Assembly (NCBI GenBank): GCA_963931925.1
Contig: OZ007569.1
Location: 10,691,663 to 10,755,662 of the forward strand
From: Onchidella celtica
Lineage: Eukaryota > Mollusca > Gastropoda > Systellommatophora > Onchidiidae
Reading direction: 5' to 3'
Length of the DNA stretch: 64,000 bases
Translations under genes and position numbers: made by a program
Shown here: in pieces, positions 1 to 12,558 of the stretch
Position numbering within the stretch: the stretch's first letter is position 1
How the letters are laid out: each line of letters starts with the position of its first letter
Notes under the pieces: generated by a model
Told to the model about the DNA's origin: nothing
The model's input: only the letters and a program-made list of their open reading frames with translations
Databases searched by the model: none

Positions 1-950
1 GATTGTAGGTCATTATAGAACAGCTGTATTTCTTCTTCTGTGCTCGCAGATGTGGGGGCGTATACTTGTATGATGTTCAGGGGCACGGGTTGGGTGTCAA
101 GTTTCACAGTGACAATTCTATCACTTATAGCGTCATGGCTGCTAATGTTGTCTCGTAAGCGTCTGTCCAGTATAATTGCAACACCATTCATGCCGCGTTT
201 GTTTCCGCTGTATACGATGGTGTGATCTTCTGTCCTGAATAGGCCCTGTTTGTCCCATCGTACTTCACTCAGTCCAGTGATGTTCATGCTGAGTTCCTTC
301 AGCTCCTCTAACAGGAGTGTAAGTTTTCCCATTTGTTTCATGGTCCTAACATTCCAGGTGCCGATGTTGATGACACTTTTGCTTTTTCTTTTCTTTGAAT
401 AGGAGTATCTACACCTCTGTTTCTTGCACTCACCGTCAGATACGCCAGTATCGTCATCACGGGTGCCTTCTGCAGTTGTGGATTCTCCCTCCCCAGTCGT
501 TTTTGAGTCCCGACCCCCCCTGGGGGACTCAGAGGACACAGAACTATAACTTTCTTTCCTTTTGTGTGACATTTCATTGTAGTTTTTGGCAAGAAATTCT
601 TCCAGTGGTCTGCCATTGCTTTCTGAAAGCGCAGTGCACATACTGTGCATTGGTCCCGGCCATTGTTTCAAAAACGGAATCCTCTGCCCGCAACCACGAG
701 AGACAAAAGCCGTGCCCAAAGATCCTTCGGTCGCCTTCCGTCCTCATCCATCCCCTGCTGCCAGGATTTCACCAGAGCCCTGTTAGCCAGCGACGTTTCG
801 GGGTGACCCGGGATGGCCTTCACGGCTAGCGTAGCGCCTAAGTGACACAAGGTCACACCGTACTTCGCCCGAACCCAGCAATCCCCTACTTTGTCCTGTT
901 TCCACCTCCCGGGACGAGGACCCAGGGTTGGGCTTATGGGAGGCAGTGGC
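1..950 (-). mobile_element. LINE (non-LTR retrotransposon), 5' part, cut by window edge
   Basis: Read on the minus strand, about 365 down to 1 is an open frame for the start of an apurinic/apyrimidinic-type endonuclease: it opens with INIGTWNVRTMKQMGKL, then GLSEVRWD, then VYSGNKRGMNGVAIIL, then VYAPTS, and is still open at base 1. This is the N-terminal endonuclease of a LINE ORF2, of the kind databases often label craniofacial development protein 2-like. The roughly 600 bases to its right (365-950) look like the leader or ORF1-side part of the same element. They are more GC-rich than the flanks and have no long frame. The reverse transcriptase would lie left of the window. The exact clade (RTE-like or another) is not settled by this piece. 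Confidence 0.75.
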
Positions 951-964
951 AAGGTATGAACTAA

Positions 965-2805
965 TTATAAGACTCATAAGTGTAAAGTTATCTGAATCTT
1001 ATTATTATTTTTGAAAATAAGAAATGTGCTTGATATGTCGGAACAATTAGATCTATATACAAAGTTACACTGATGCAGAGAGAAAGGCCAGAAAAGAATA
1101 CAGAGAGAAAAAAACAACAACAACATTTTAACAGCTGAACTGGCAGATGGTGCAATTCCATCATCCAGCAAACATTAAATATTTCACACAAAACTAAATA
1201 CATACTAAAATTGTTTCACATAATGAATTTAACCTGTCCATATCCACTTGAAACGTTACAGAAAGTTAACCAGTAATATACAATAATAACAATAAGAAAA
1301 CCAAATCATCTTATTTACTCTTGAAAATAAAGAGAATATAATCAATATCAGAATCACCATCATTTTGGAATAATACAAAGATAAGAGGGAATATAAAAAT
1401 GACCTACACATCATTCTAGAATCTATAAGCAGCAATAATATATGTAATATATGTGCAAGTACATGTAAAAAATAATGTGTTAAATCTTTTCAACTATTCA
1501 AGTAGAACTGGACTGAAAGCTTTAGCGAAGTAGCTTTGATAGTCATGTAAAATGACAGATTAAATCCACTGAGACAACAGTGCATTGCAGAAAGTAATTA
1601 TAGTATGTTATGGCAAAAATTCGATGGATCATGTTGCATGGACATGTCTTGTTAGTAAATTCTTTGATAGCGTATTTGTAGAAATGTATACATTTTATGT
1701 AGCTCATGGTTTAAGGCACTGGATTAGTGTCACTCACGTTCGTTGGCATGTTGTAGTTGTTTTTGTAGTTGATTGCCATTGAGTAAAATTTGCACGGTAC
1801 TGTTTGTTTGGCACTGACATACACATCCCAATGGATGAAATAATTAACGGACTCATAAAAATGAAGTCATTTTAAATATTTTTTTGTGTACAAATACACA
1901 GTTGTTAAATCCCTTGGCAAGGGACGTGTTAAGCTTAGGAAGGTAAAGACGGACAAGGTCTTTTCTTTTTTAAATTTTTATTTCATTTCACTCGCGAGTG
2001 ACATTCCCTTACTCACTATAAGTTATAACACATAAGTTCAGTCTTTCAAATACCTTGCAAACTAATCCAGTGTCTTAAACCGTAATGTACATGAAATGTA
2101 TATCTTTCTACAAATAACCTATCAAAGAATGATACTTACTGACAAGAAATACTGTTAATGTAACATGATCCATCGAATTTTGCCTCAACATGCTATAGAT
2201 CTAATTACCTTTTATAATGCACTACTTTTGTCTCAGTGGACTTACTCTGTCGGCCTACACAACTGTCAAGGCTATTTAGTATTTCACTAAAGCTTTCTGT
2301 CCAGTTCTACTTGAATATTTGAAAAGATTTAACACGTTTTTTATATATAGTTGATACACATACATTGCTGCTTATATAGAATGATTTGTAGGCATACGCT
2401 GCCATTTTTACACTCCCTCTCATATCTTTGCAATTTCCAAGATGATGATGATGATTCTGATATTGATATTTCTCTATATTTTCAAGAGTAAATAACATGA
2501 TTTCGTGTTCTTATTGTTATCATTATTACTGGTTAGCATTCTGTAACGTTTCAAGTGGATCTGGACAGGTGGAGTTCATCAGTCGCAAACATTAAGTGCC
2601 TATTTAGTTTTATATCTGCTGGATGATGGAATTGCACTATCTGTCAGTTGGATTATCATTATTATTTTTTTCTGTGTGTTCTTTTCTGGCCTTTTCTCCC
2701 TACATCATTGTAACAAAAAATACAATGCATGTTTTACTCATGGCCAACTAACTATCAAAATAATAATAATAATAATAATATCATCAACACTCACGAGTGA
2801 AATTA
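965..2805. repeat. long imperfect inverted repeat (foldback or MITE-like)
   Basis: The left arm, about 1010-1760, returns as its reverse complement at about 2055-2760. Landmarks pair in order: GATGGTGCAATTCCATC (1146-1162) with the run around 2622, GGCCAGAAAAGAA with TTCTTTTCTGGCC, AAGTAGAACTGGAC with GTCCAGTTCTACTT, and CTGGATTAGTGTC with the run around 2063. The outer ends (about 970 and 2795) also pair loosely, around CACTCACGAGTG-like sequence. A 290-bp centre is unpaired. There is no coding frame. It looks like an old foldback or terminal-inverted-repeat element whose arms have diverged. I see no clear target duplication. Confidence 0.7.
2758..2782. repeat. (AAT)n microsatellite
   Basis: A short run of AAT/ATA trinucleotides at the outer edge of the right arm of the inverted repeat. 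Confidence 0.8.
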
Positions 2806-2869
2806 ATGCTGAAGTCTAATCATGTCAGTTTGAATGGATACTCAACTCTTTTGTATATCAATGCATTTT

Positions 2870-3100
2870 AAGGCATGTTTGTTCCTTCTAAAATGTATCA
2901 TGATTTACAGGAGTCGAGAATGTAGGCCTATGTATGTACACCAAAGTAAACTAAGGCTGAAATAAACTGTTATTATTATTTTCTCTAAATTGCATTATGA
3001 CTTGTTGGTGTCAAGAATGTGTTCATGTATGTCTTAATATGATATCTGATGACAGTGATGGAGAACAGGCTGAAATAAACTGTGGTCTTGACTTGTTTTT
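2870..3100 (+). repeat. two diverged tandem copies ending in GCTGAAATAAACTG
   Basis: A unit of about 110 bases occurs twice, each ending in GGCTGAAATAAACTG (about 2952 and 3070) and each containing GTCRAGAATGTR followed by CATGTATGT or TATGTATGT. Both copies carry AATAAA. They look like 3' ends of a retroposed sequence or a decayed transcript end. No coding frame is present. Confidence 0.4.
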
Positions 3101-3111
3101 AAAGAAAAAGC

Positions 3112-3270
3112 AGGGGGTATAATCTGGACTGGGGGGGTATAGTCTGGCCTAGCCCAAAGTAACCCCGGGGTATAAACTGGCCTAGCCCAGAATATACCCC
3201 GGGGGATATTCTGGGCTAGGCCAGTTTAACCCCGGGTATAGTCTGGGCGGGGGGTATATTTTGGCCTGTT
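3112..3270. repeat. GC-rich tandem and palindromic repeat
   Basis: The motif GGGGTATANTCTGGCCTAGCCC recurs in both orientations. The core, 3163-3236, is a near-perfect palindrome of two arms of about 35 bases meeting at CCCC/GGGG (3197-3204). Partial direct copies lie on both sides (3114-3160 and 3232-3265). It is strikingly GC-rich against the AT-rich flanks. Confidence 0.8.
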
Positions 3271-4181
3271 ACACCGGTACAGCACTCAAATACATGTATT
3301 CGAATCATGAGCAGGCTAATTTCGTTAAGTGTATGGAGCCCAATCTGCACCCCTGAATGCGTATAGCGTTCGATTCAAAACGCTATGTACACGATCATGC
3401 AAGATGAATAAAGTTCCACGAGATACAATCAGTCATGCACCATCACTACACAGCTTTATGTTCATTAACCTGCACAGGATCTCAAATTCTGGCGTTGTTT
3501 TTTGTTCGGCTCTCGTGAGTTAACTTCCGAACTCTGAAGTGTTGTAAGTTGCCTTTGATTCCAACAACTGACTGTGCCCTCTCCATTTTAATGTTTATTC
3601 TGAAGAAACAACCAAGCTAAGCCCCAACGAAGTGGGCACTCGACTCTGCGCTGATTTTTTTGTGTTCAAGGCGGTTTGACTGACACCTTTCAATAGGCTA
3701 CCGATGGCCATGTTAGCATTTGCATGAAGGCTACTACTTTTACGCAAGTAGTAACGAGAAGTTGGAATTCACCAGAGATATGAAGTTATTAAAAACAGAA
3801 AGGAAGAAGTAAAATTCTGGACACCAAATTACAAAAACAACAAACAAACAATACTGTGTAGACCACTCGCTCCATCAAATCAGTTGTTGGACACTCTAAT
3901 GGAGCCGGTGGTCTCTATGTCCATAAACTAGGTTCCCTCTAAAATTTGATGTAATATTAACAAAATCAGTACCGGGTATATTTCTCACCCTTTTATTTCG
4001 GCCTATCCCCGATTCCCCCTTGCCACAAGATCTCACACGATGCCTTTGATACTGCTTTCCTTGCTTGGAAATACCCTTGCTATTTTGTGAGCAGTGAGAC
4101 CAGCTTGACGGTGACTGTACTGACACTGACAACGACAGCCATTAATGCACAGCACTGACCACCCTGTTCTGTCTCTTGCAG
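3271..4181. other. no gene recognised
   Basis: Short frames of 60-80 codons exist on both strands (for example 3329-3523 + and 3896-4132 -), but none has a recognisable domain or a composition unlike chance. Confidence 0.5.
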
Positions 4182-4325
4182 TCCTGGTGATGGACCCAAC
4201 CTTCAACGCACGACGGCAGGCCAGTGGTCACCACCTGCTTGTGCCAACCTGACGCAACACGTCATCTTTCCCTGGTGCCCGTCCCGTCGGTCCCGATCAT
4301 CTAATAAAAATCATATACAACGCTA
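4182..4325 (+). other. possible terminal exon with polyadenylation signal
   Basis: A strong acceptor (TTCTGTCTCTTGCAG, ending 4181) is followed by a GC-richer stretch and an AATAAA at about 4302. Two frames stay open for a while after the acceptor, so the coding frame cannot be chosen. It could be the last exon of a gene to the left or a 5' untranslated exon of the small gene at 4461. No homology is recognised. Confidence 0.25.
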
Positions 4326-4460
4326 GAGATGACCCCGAAGAATTGAAAGACTCCAACGTAAAAGTTCATCAAATTGTAGTTTCCCCTGTCACAAGCTTTC
4401 TTTGAAGATCATTAAACTTACAGTAGACTTCTGTCGTCAGTTTAGAGCCGGTATGCGGCC

Positions 4461-4733
4461 ATGCCTAAACCCGAATCTTTGAGCCGAAAATTCCATCCAT
4501 CAAAACGTGTCTTGAAAGGACGAACCATGCAAGTATTGTACAGTATTTACTGGCTGTTTGTGCTGTGGGTGGTAGCGTGGCCGGTCGGTATGATCTGCGC
4601 CAATGTGTTTGTCCTACTCTCACCTTTCTATGCTTATTTCTCTGACCTGCGGAGCATCGTTGACATTCTCAAGGACGGCATGGAACTGCCTCATAAAGTG
4701 GCTGTCAAAATGAAAAATGGCGATCCACCATAA
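4461..4733 (+). CDS. small membrane protein, paralogue of 20784-21002
   Basis: A 90-residue single-exon frame. A basic N-terminus of about 25 residues is followed by one long hydrophobic stretch (about residues 26-58) containing WPVGMICANVFVLLSP. Then comes a short polar tail with LKDGMELPHKVAVKMKNGD. The same plan (WPxGxxCAxxFVxLSP, then L..G..LP...A..M..G) is shared with the frame at 20784-21002, which supports both as real genes. An internal ATG at about residue 23 would give a protein closer in length to the paralogue. This copy lacks the cysteine cluster after the hydrophobic stretch that the paralogue has. An AATAAA at about 5262 could end the transcript. I do not recognise a named family. 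A membrane-anchored or hairpin topology is inferred. Confidence 0.6.
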   Translation: MPKPESLSRKFHPSKRVLKGRTMQVLYSIYWLFVLWVVAWPVGMICANVFVLLSPFYAYFSDLRSIVDILKDGMELPHKVAVKMKNGDPP

Positions 4734-5588
4734 CACCAGCAGATAAGGTGAAATATCTTCAAGATTCGCATTCGGTAAAGCATGGATTAAACTAAAGCAA
4801 CGACAAAGCATCAGTCAGAGACAATTTGCCAACACTGGCACCAGGTATTAATTAACTTTCAGGCTGCTGCTGTAGCCCTTCAAATGACTTTTTAAAAAAT
4901 TAAATCTACTTTCAACAATAGAAGATTGTAAATGTTGTAATGCTGAAACTATATTAGGGCCTATAATCACTATATAAAACACATATCATAATTATTTCCA
5001 GCAATAATATCGAACATTATTGATACATGTATTATATTATAATACATGTATTATGTGCAGTCTGTCTGATTAGACTGGGCGTAGATTTTTGTCAGAACAG
5101 TGAATGAAACACATGGCTTCTAATGTAACAACCTTCCCAAAATCTGCAGGAATCCTTCAGACAGTCAGCAAACATTCTCACGATAATTAATACCATTCAT
5201 CTACCAAACTGTGTCTGTTGTCAACCTTCATACTTGAATTTCTGGAATCATGTGCCACAGAAATAAAAAATAACATCACTGTCATGTCTAAATATGGAGT
5301 TTTGTTCGCTTACTTTTAAAATCGGATTTTAAAAATATTTTTTAAAAAATCCGCTGTGTTGCTGGTGTTCAAAAATGTCGTCTACTTGGAATTGGAATTG
5401 ACCCAGCTTGTGTGACAACTGTCCACTTGACCATTTAATCCGGTCACCACTTTTTACACGATCCTGGGGAGATACGGGTGGATCACACAGTTTGGACACT
5501 TAAAATCGTTAAATGACGTTTGTTCTTGAATACACGCATAGTTCAGCCAACAGGTCGAAACGAGGCATACTGGAAACGCACACCATGA
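4734..5588. other. 3' flank of the small gene, otherwise no gene seen
   Basis: AT-rich sequence with a possible polyadenylation signal (AATAAA, about 5262-5267) and a short A/T hairpin, CGGATTTT...AAAATCCG, around 5323-5352. No domain-bearing frame. Confidence 0.4.
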
Positions 5589-5669
<81 letters not shown>

Positions 5670-5716
5670 GGGGAGAGGGGGAGGGAGAGAGGGAGGGAGG
5701 GAGGGAGGGAGGGAGG
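5589..5716. repeat. (GA)n microsatellite
   Basis: About 75 bases of pure GA dinucleotide (5589-5663), grading into GGGA/GGAG repeats to 5716. The apparent frames across it on both strands (poly-RE and poly-SL) are products of the repeat. Confidence 0.97.
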
Positions 5717-6030
5717 CAGCAGCAGTATTAATATTATCATTAATTTAAATTATCAACAGAAGTGACACTTACAAAACCCCTCATAAAATAATCAGTGCAT
5801 TTTGTGGAAGAGAGTAGAAGGAGTACAGTATAAGGTAATGTAAAAGTCATACGCACCACACAAGACAGTGACACAAAAAAAAGAAACAACAAGAAAACGA
5901 TCGTATTACCCACATGTGTAAGTTCTATTAAAAATACATGTAGATAATATGATGTAACTGTTCAAAATTGGATTGAAGACAACTGGCACATTGAGGTAAA
6001 TGGGGTGGGTAAAGGCAATGGCAAAGGTGT
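5717..6030. other. no gene seen
   Basis: AT-rich flank between the GA repeat and the LTR element. No frame of interest. Confidence 0.5.
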
Positions 6031-6035
6031 GTCTC

Positions 6036-7350
6036 TGTTACGAGTTGGGTTATATGGAATTATTGGTGTTACGACTGCATTTAAAATATCGAGAGGTTTT
6101 TAGGAATTATTCTTCCATACCATGCCACATATACTAATAACAATTCGAATAAGTTTTATCAAGGACCGGCAGGGCCACAAATTTATTTACCTTAAAATCC
6201 CTAACAAATTTCGTCTAGCTCTTACATATTAAAAGGACAACATCAGCAGCATCAAATGAAAATTCAATAATATATCACTAGAAGTCTCCTCTAGAATCCT
6301 AAACGATTATATCATTCTGACTCATTCACAATTTAATTATTACTTATCTATCTTCCAGATATAGTCTGCCTACTATCTTACAAATAATATTCTAATGTCT
6401 CAGACGACAATGTTAACTCAGTTATTTGTGCCTACCGCTTATAAAGGATCAACTCGTCAAGACAACTGACGTAGTTAAGTTAGATCTAGATCTACTCTAG
6501 GATGGGCTGGCAATCCCCAGCCTCATCCAGACACATCAATTTCAATTTACAAATGTGTATACCAGACATTCATGCTAGATCTAGTTGCAAGTTAAAATAC
6601 ATTGTAGTCTTGCATCCTTCGGTAGCACTTCTACTGGAGAATTTAAGGTCAGCTTCACGTTCATCGTCGAATCAATAGACAAACACTTACACTTGGTCCC
6701 TGATACGAGATCAGGGAGCTGGAGATAATAGCAGTAGATGATTTGTGGGAATCGTATGGTCTCATTCCAATGTCTATCAAGGACATAGACATGACTGTAA
6801 CAATCTTCTGATTCTCTCTGGCTGAATCACGCCGACTGCCTTCACAGAAGGATATTTCTGCATGGGAGTGAAGAAACGTGGGAATGGCTCCGCTTAAATA
6901 CTGCTCGGCCATCTGCAAATCCCCAGCCAACTGCCTAGATTTGATTGGTGCATCCATTTCGAGCTCAGCTCGTAGTATTAATAGATTCTGCATGGAAATC
7001 GGTCACGGCCTTGCACTAGTAACAGACAAGGTCAAATTAACATATCAAAACCCTTCCTAAAGTCTCCAACCCTCTACGTTTTATGTACGAATTTACTATT
7101 TCCCTTTTACTCACCCCTCCCCTCTCTGTTAGAATTCATCAAAATCACGGGGTCGAAAACTGCACCGTCACTGCTAATTTATCCATGTATTCTATCTTGC
7201 CCCACTTTCTTTCCATCTCTAAGAAAAAGCGTTACAAAAACAAACTGTCCACGAGAATAGTTCAAGGACCTTTGCACTGGCTAAAGTTAACGAGACCATG
7301 AAATAAACAAGCCGTGACCCAGCACGACACCTCTAGTCCTAACCCTGACA
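6036..7350 (-). repeat. 3' LTR of the minus-strand element
   Basis: 1,315 bp. On the plus strand it starts TGTTACGAG and ends CCCTGACA, so the sense strand runs TG...CA. It abuts the polypurine tract at 7351-7363. It matches 13938-15252 along its whole length with about two substitutions. Confidence 0.95.
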
Positions 7351-7363
7351 TCCCCCACCCCAG
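7351..7363 (-). other. polypurine tract
   Basis: The sense strand reads CTGGGGTGGGGGA directly before the 3' LTR. The same 13 bases precede the 3' LTR of the second element (33384-33396), confirming both the boundary and the kinship. Confidence 0.85.
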
Positions 7364-8033
7364 TGAAAATTTTAATAAAAATTTACACGATAGGATCCAA
7401 GAAATCCCAAAGTTCTTGTGGTAGGGGCTTAAGTACTACTGTAGAAAAACGAGCCTTAAGCTTGAGACCAAAAAAAAAAAATCTAACTAAGAACGTGCAT
7501 ATTGGATGGACAAAAAGCATACAATTATTGATGCCACGTTCTATAGAATCTATTCTATCGAAATATTTTTACTGCATCCAATCAAACTTCTCAGGAACAT
7601 CTATAATAAGAATGAGTATATCACTGTATACTGTTGAATTAAAGTATAACTATTATCAACAATGAAGCCTTACTGAAGGAATAGGCTCATAATTATCTAG
7701 TCAACACACATAATTGCTGCTTATATACACATTCACACACAATATATTGTTAATTAAAATACTGTGGTATCCAATGGCAGCAGTAGCTCTGGTAGCTTGG
7801 TTTGCCATGTCTCCATCTCATTGACCCGCTGACAAGGGCGTCAGGTTTGTCAGAAGTTCAGGTCACAGTCAGGAATGACGCTGGTGGAAAGAGGATATTC
7901 ACAACAAAAAAGATTGTAAAACTGGTTCATAAAGTAATGAACAAGATAAATGTGAATCCATCCACCGTCTAGAATTGAGGGGGACAAGCACTATCCAACC
8001 CCAATACAAGACACAACACTCTTTAATAGGAAA
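7364..8033 (-). other. noncoding tail between pol and polypurine tract
   Basis: AT-rich sequence belonging to the element, with no recognisable domain. Corresponds in position to 32790-33383 of the second element. Confidence 0.6.
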
Positions 8034-11000
8034 CTAAATTAGACGTGACAAAATATCAGCTTGGGAATTGTCACCGCCAGGGATAGCCCGGATAACAAAC
8101 CGGTATTCCTGGAGTGCAAGACTCCACCTCGTTAATCGAGCATTTTTAGCCCTGTTAGCCTTCAAGAATAACAACGGACGATGGTCCGTTTCAATTATAA
8201 ACTCGGACATGAGTAGATATCGCGAAAATGCGTTTACAGCAAAAATGATAGCGAGGCACTCTCGCTCGATAATTGCATAGCGGCATTCCCTATCTAGCAA
8301 CTTGCGGCTGGCGTATAGACATGGCCGCAAGGTATCGTCTCGTTCCTGTAATAACACAGCTCCCAATCCCTTGTCCGACGCATCAGTGCGGACAATAAAT
8401 ATTTGGTTTATATCTGGCAGTATGAGAATGGGGGAAGTGGAAAACAGTTGTTGAACGGTACGAAGTGTATCAGCACATTCGGTCGTCCATTTCACTTTAT
8501 TAGGAAAATTCTTTCTTGTGAGGTCCGACAACGGAGCTGTAAGCGAAGAAAAATTTGGAATGAATTTCCTATAATAGTTAAGAAAGCCCAATAAACTACG
8601 AACTTCTTTCTTAGTTCGAGGAGGTTGGAGCTTTAAGATGGTAGTTATCTTCTTGTCATCAGGAGTCTGAACGCCGTGGGCAATTGTATGGCCCAGAAAA
8701 TTAATTTCATTATATCCTAAAAACACCTTACTGGGTTTCGCCGTAAGGCCAGCTCGACGAAGAGCAATAAAAACTTGTCGTAGGGCTGCGAGGTGGCCCG
8801 ACCAATTGGTTTCATAAATACAAATGTCGTCAAAATACGACAACACGGAATTCATGTCCTGGAGCAATATTGTCATCATACGGGCGAAAGTGGCAGGGGC
8901 TGTAACTAACCCGAAAGGCATATAGCGCCACTGCATAAGACCCAACGGAGTCTGAAAAGCGGTATATTGCTTGCTATTCTCATCAAGTGGAATTTGCCAA
9001 TAGCCTTTGGAAAGGTCAATTTTAGAAAAAATCGTTGCCCTCGCTAACTGAGCAAAAAGATTCTCCTGGTTGGGAATCGGTTCAGCGTCATATATCGTAA
9101 CCTCATTAAGTTTACGATAGTCAATACAAAAACGCACCGTATCATCTTTTTTTTTCACTAAGACGATGGGTGAGTTATATGGGCTCGTCGATCGCTCTAT
9201 CACTCCCAGGTGAAACATGTTACGTACCTCGGATATTATAGTCTCCTGTGCGTGCAGCGGACGCAGGTATGGTTTAACAAAGACGGGTATATCCGTCTTT
9301 AATCTTATAACATGCTGTACCAAAGAAGTATTACCTGGTAGATCAGTAAAGACTGTAGTAAACTCGTTAAGCAAATCTCTTATATCTTGTCTTTGTGATT
9401 CAGACAGATCTGGATTTATATTTACATCCGAAGTGTTTTCAGAAGATCGAAGTGCGGGGATTGAATTCTCTATCTTAATAGGATCATCATCGTCAACTGA
9501 AACCAAGGCCGCATTGGCCTGAGCAACCACATTTCGGCGATTATTCTGTCGATTATCCTCGTCGGACAGGTACTGCTTTAACATATTTATATGGAAGACT
9601 TTGTCCTGTCCCCGAATCTTGATAAGATAATTTACTCGAGAAAGTCTCTTTAGGACTTTAAAAGGTCCCTTCCATGTAAGAAGGAGTTTATTTTTCGTCT
9701 CCGGAAGGAGAACAAGAGTTTGGTCTCCGACGGCCAAGGTTCGCAATCGGCTACCTTGATCACGATATAGTTTATAAAGACTAGCATGCGCAGCTGAAGA
9801 TTTTTGTGCGAGCTGACATGCGTTAAGAATTCGATGCCGCAAGTCTACAACGTATTGATATGCAGACCGCGTGTCGTTGTCGTCGGTGTCTGATCCGGCG
9901 AATAAATCATGGAGTATGGCCATTGGACCACGCGGCTTGCGACCATACAATAATTCGAAGGGGGAAAAACCCGTCGATGCGTTCGGCAGTTCTCGATATG
10001 CAAAAAGAATAGCGGGGAGTTGTCGATCCCAATCACTCGGCTTGTCGGCGGAAACTCGCGCAAGCATAGTTTTCATGGTAGCATTCCAACGTTCACAGCA
10101 GCCATTAGACTGTGGGTGGTATGGAGATGTCAATCTTTGTTTAATCCCGACCAATTCCAAGACTTTCTTAAAAAGCTCAGAGGTAAACTGTGGACCTCTG
10201 TCCGATAGAATTTCAACCGGAAACCCAAGACGCGAAAAAACAGTAATAAGGGCCTCAGCCACAAGATCGGCTGAAATGTCTTTTAGCGGAATGGCCTCTG
10301 GCCAACGGGTTGCGTAGTCAATGACAGAAAGTATAAAACGATGTCCTCTGTCTGACTTGTGTAGGGGCCCAACTATATCTACGGCAACGCGCTCAAATGG
10401 TCTGGAGACCATAGGCATCTCCTGCAGAGGAGCCCGCGATGCTCTTCCTTTAGGAGTACGTCTCTGACATACGTCACATGTTGATACGAACCGGTTTACA
10501 TCTGCGTAAATACTGGGACAAAAAAATTGCGATAGTATTCGAGACTTAGTTCTGGCCTTTCCTTGGTGACCCGCCAAGGAAGTGTCATGCGCGAGACGAA
10601 TAATGTCGCGACGAAAAGATCTCGGTACTACAAGCTGCATAACGGCCTCTCGCTTACTCCGAAAATTACGATATAATAAGTCATCTTTAATAAGAAACTT
10701 AGAGGTATCCGGCGCGATAGGATCAACCTTAGCAAACAAATGTTTCAATGTGGGATCTGAATGTTGCTCATCATGAAATGCACTAGACGTTACGTTCACT
10801 TCAATAGTAGGATTACTCAATGGACTGTCTGCTCGACTCGATTGTAGGCGTGTTGTCGCACAAGCAACACTCTCATCCTCAGTCCAAATTTCCAAGTTAC
10901 CGATAGGAAACTTATTTACTTGAGGTACATTCCCTATGATTATATCAGCCACCGGATTAGGCAGTACACATGCGGTAACAATACCTGTGAGAAAAGGTGT

Positions 11001-12558
11001 ATCAATATAAACTTCTGCAAGACGGAATCGCTCTACAGATCCGCCAAAAGTAATACAAGTTACATCCTTGTCCAAAAATTGTGTTGGACGGACTAGTGAC
11101 TGTCGAACGCCGATAGTCGTGCATCCGGAGTCACGTAGAACAGAAGCGCGAATCGCGTTCACGCGGCCCTGGTAAAATGTTAATTCACCCAGTTCATGTA
11201 GGGCGGACATGACTGGAGTAGCCTTTGATTGCGATGAAGATTTATTAGTATAACCAACATCTGTATAGGGTGTAGATTGTACAGAGCAGGCATTTGCCGC
11301 TTCCATTTTCACGTTACAAAATTTCTGTATGTGGCCTACCCTATTACACCTAAAACACATAATACGATTAGGATCGTTTCCACGATAAGGAAGACTCTGC
11401 GGTCTATCATAATCATGATTATTATCAAAATGCACTCGTCGCGGCGGTCCCTGAGGCCGGTTATATTGTTGGCCTGGATAGTTGCCACGATAACATGGGC
11501 GAGGCTCGTAAAAAGAGTAAGTCTGGTATCCTCGACGCGGGGATACATTACTTCGATTCGGGAAATGCCTCTGTCTAAAAAAAGGTGGCTCTGATTGAGA
11601 GCGCGGATTTGGGGCCTGACGACGAGTCGGCCTTGAACGATCGTGTCCGGTTGGCGCTCCTTTGCCCACGTTGGCATAACACGGTGCTATAGTTGAAGGC
11701 TTTGCCAAAGGACGATTTGGGTGGGCGGACGCATAACGTTCCGCGCACGATGTGATTTCTTCAGATGTCGGTGCCCTCTCTTTAAGGTGGGCAACCAAAT
11801 CGGAATGACATGCCGTATAGATTTGGTCTTTTAAGACCAAATCATAAAGTTGAAGATAATTTCCGGTAGTCACGTTCGCGAGCTCGATCCAGCGATCTAA
11901 GTAATGTTTCAGCCGATTCACATAAGTTGAGAAATTTTCAGATGGCTCAGGTTTACATGCGCGAAATCTCTGATGAAAGCCATCCTCGGTATGCTGGAAT
12001 CGCTTAAGCAGTGCTGTTTTAAGCTTGTCATAGTCGTTGGCATCCTCTACTTTGAGGCTATGAAATACTTCCAGAGCCTTACCTGTTAGTAAATTAGACA
12101 GGCATGAACTGTACATCGCCTGCTGCCATCCGACGCATTTAGCGTGTAGCTCGAACCGATGTAAATATGTGTCGATCCGGTCGAGTTTTTCATTAAACGT
12201 CGGCAGCTTTGGTTTGGTAGTATAAGTATTAGTGGCAGTAGTGGGGGTCACAAGCGATTCTCGTTCTAACTTCTTTATTGCGAGTTCATGCTGCCTTTCC
12301 TTTTCTCTCTCTTTCTTTTTCTCTTTCTTCTTTTTCTCTTTCTCTTTCTCTTTCCTTTTCTCTCTCTACTTCTTTTTCTCTTTCTCTTTCTCTTTCCTTT
12401 TCTCTCTCTACTTCTTTTTCTCTTTCTCTTTCTCTTGCTTCTTTTCGATCCTCACGATCTCGGTCTTGTTGTAATTGTCGTTCGCACCACGAGGCGCGTT
12501 CTTCTTCTGGTATACCCAGAACTTTGGCAGATTCAATGTATTTAAGAAACTCGGCCAT
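8034..12558 (-). CDS. gag-pol coding region of the Gmr1-like element (fossil)
   Basis: Domains in sense order by window position. Charged gag N-terminus with an E/R/K-rich stretch (about 12290-12450). Gag core (about 11700-12200; LPTFNEKLDRIDTYLHRFEL). CCHC zinc knuckle CFRCNRVGHIQKFC (about 11315-11360). Aspartic protease with DSG (about 11130). Integrase with H2C2 finger (about 10460-10590) and DDE core (VAVDIVGPL near 10385, SDRGPQF near 10200, CCERWN near 10090). Reverse transcriptase (about 8750-9350) with the YFDD box near 8840. RNase H (about 8040-8420) with RTDASDKGLGAVL and ETDHRPL. Products would act in cytoplasmic capsids and on nuclear DNA. The order protease-integrase-RT-RNase H is directly visible. 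It looks nearly whole, with about one break. Confidence 0.9.
12300..12440. repeat. TTTCTC-type simple repeat inside gag
   Basis: A pyrimidine-rich run with near-tandem copies of a unit of about 47 bases (CTCTCTACTTCTTTTTCTC recurs). On the sense strand it encodes an E/R/K-only stretch, probably a charged coiled coil. The second element has a different charged tandem repeat in the same place (28430-28560). Confidence 0.85.

Noticed and set aside
5513-5740. Frames across the GA repeat on both strands
   Set aside because: Poly-Arg/Glu and poly-Ser/Leu products of a dinucleotide repeat.
8034-12558. Reading the long pol frame as a domesticated host gene
   Set aside because: It is flanked by matching LTRs, a primer site, a polypurine tract and a target duplication, so it is an ordinary recent retrotransposon.
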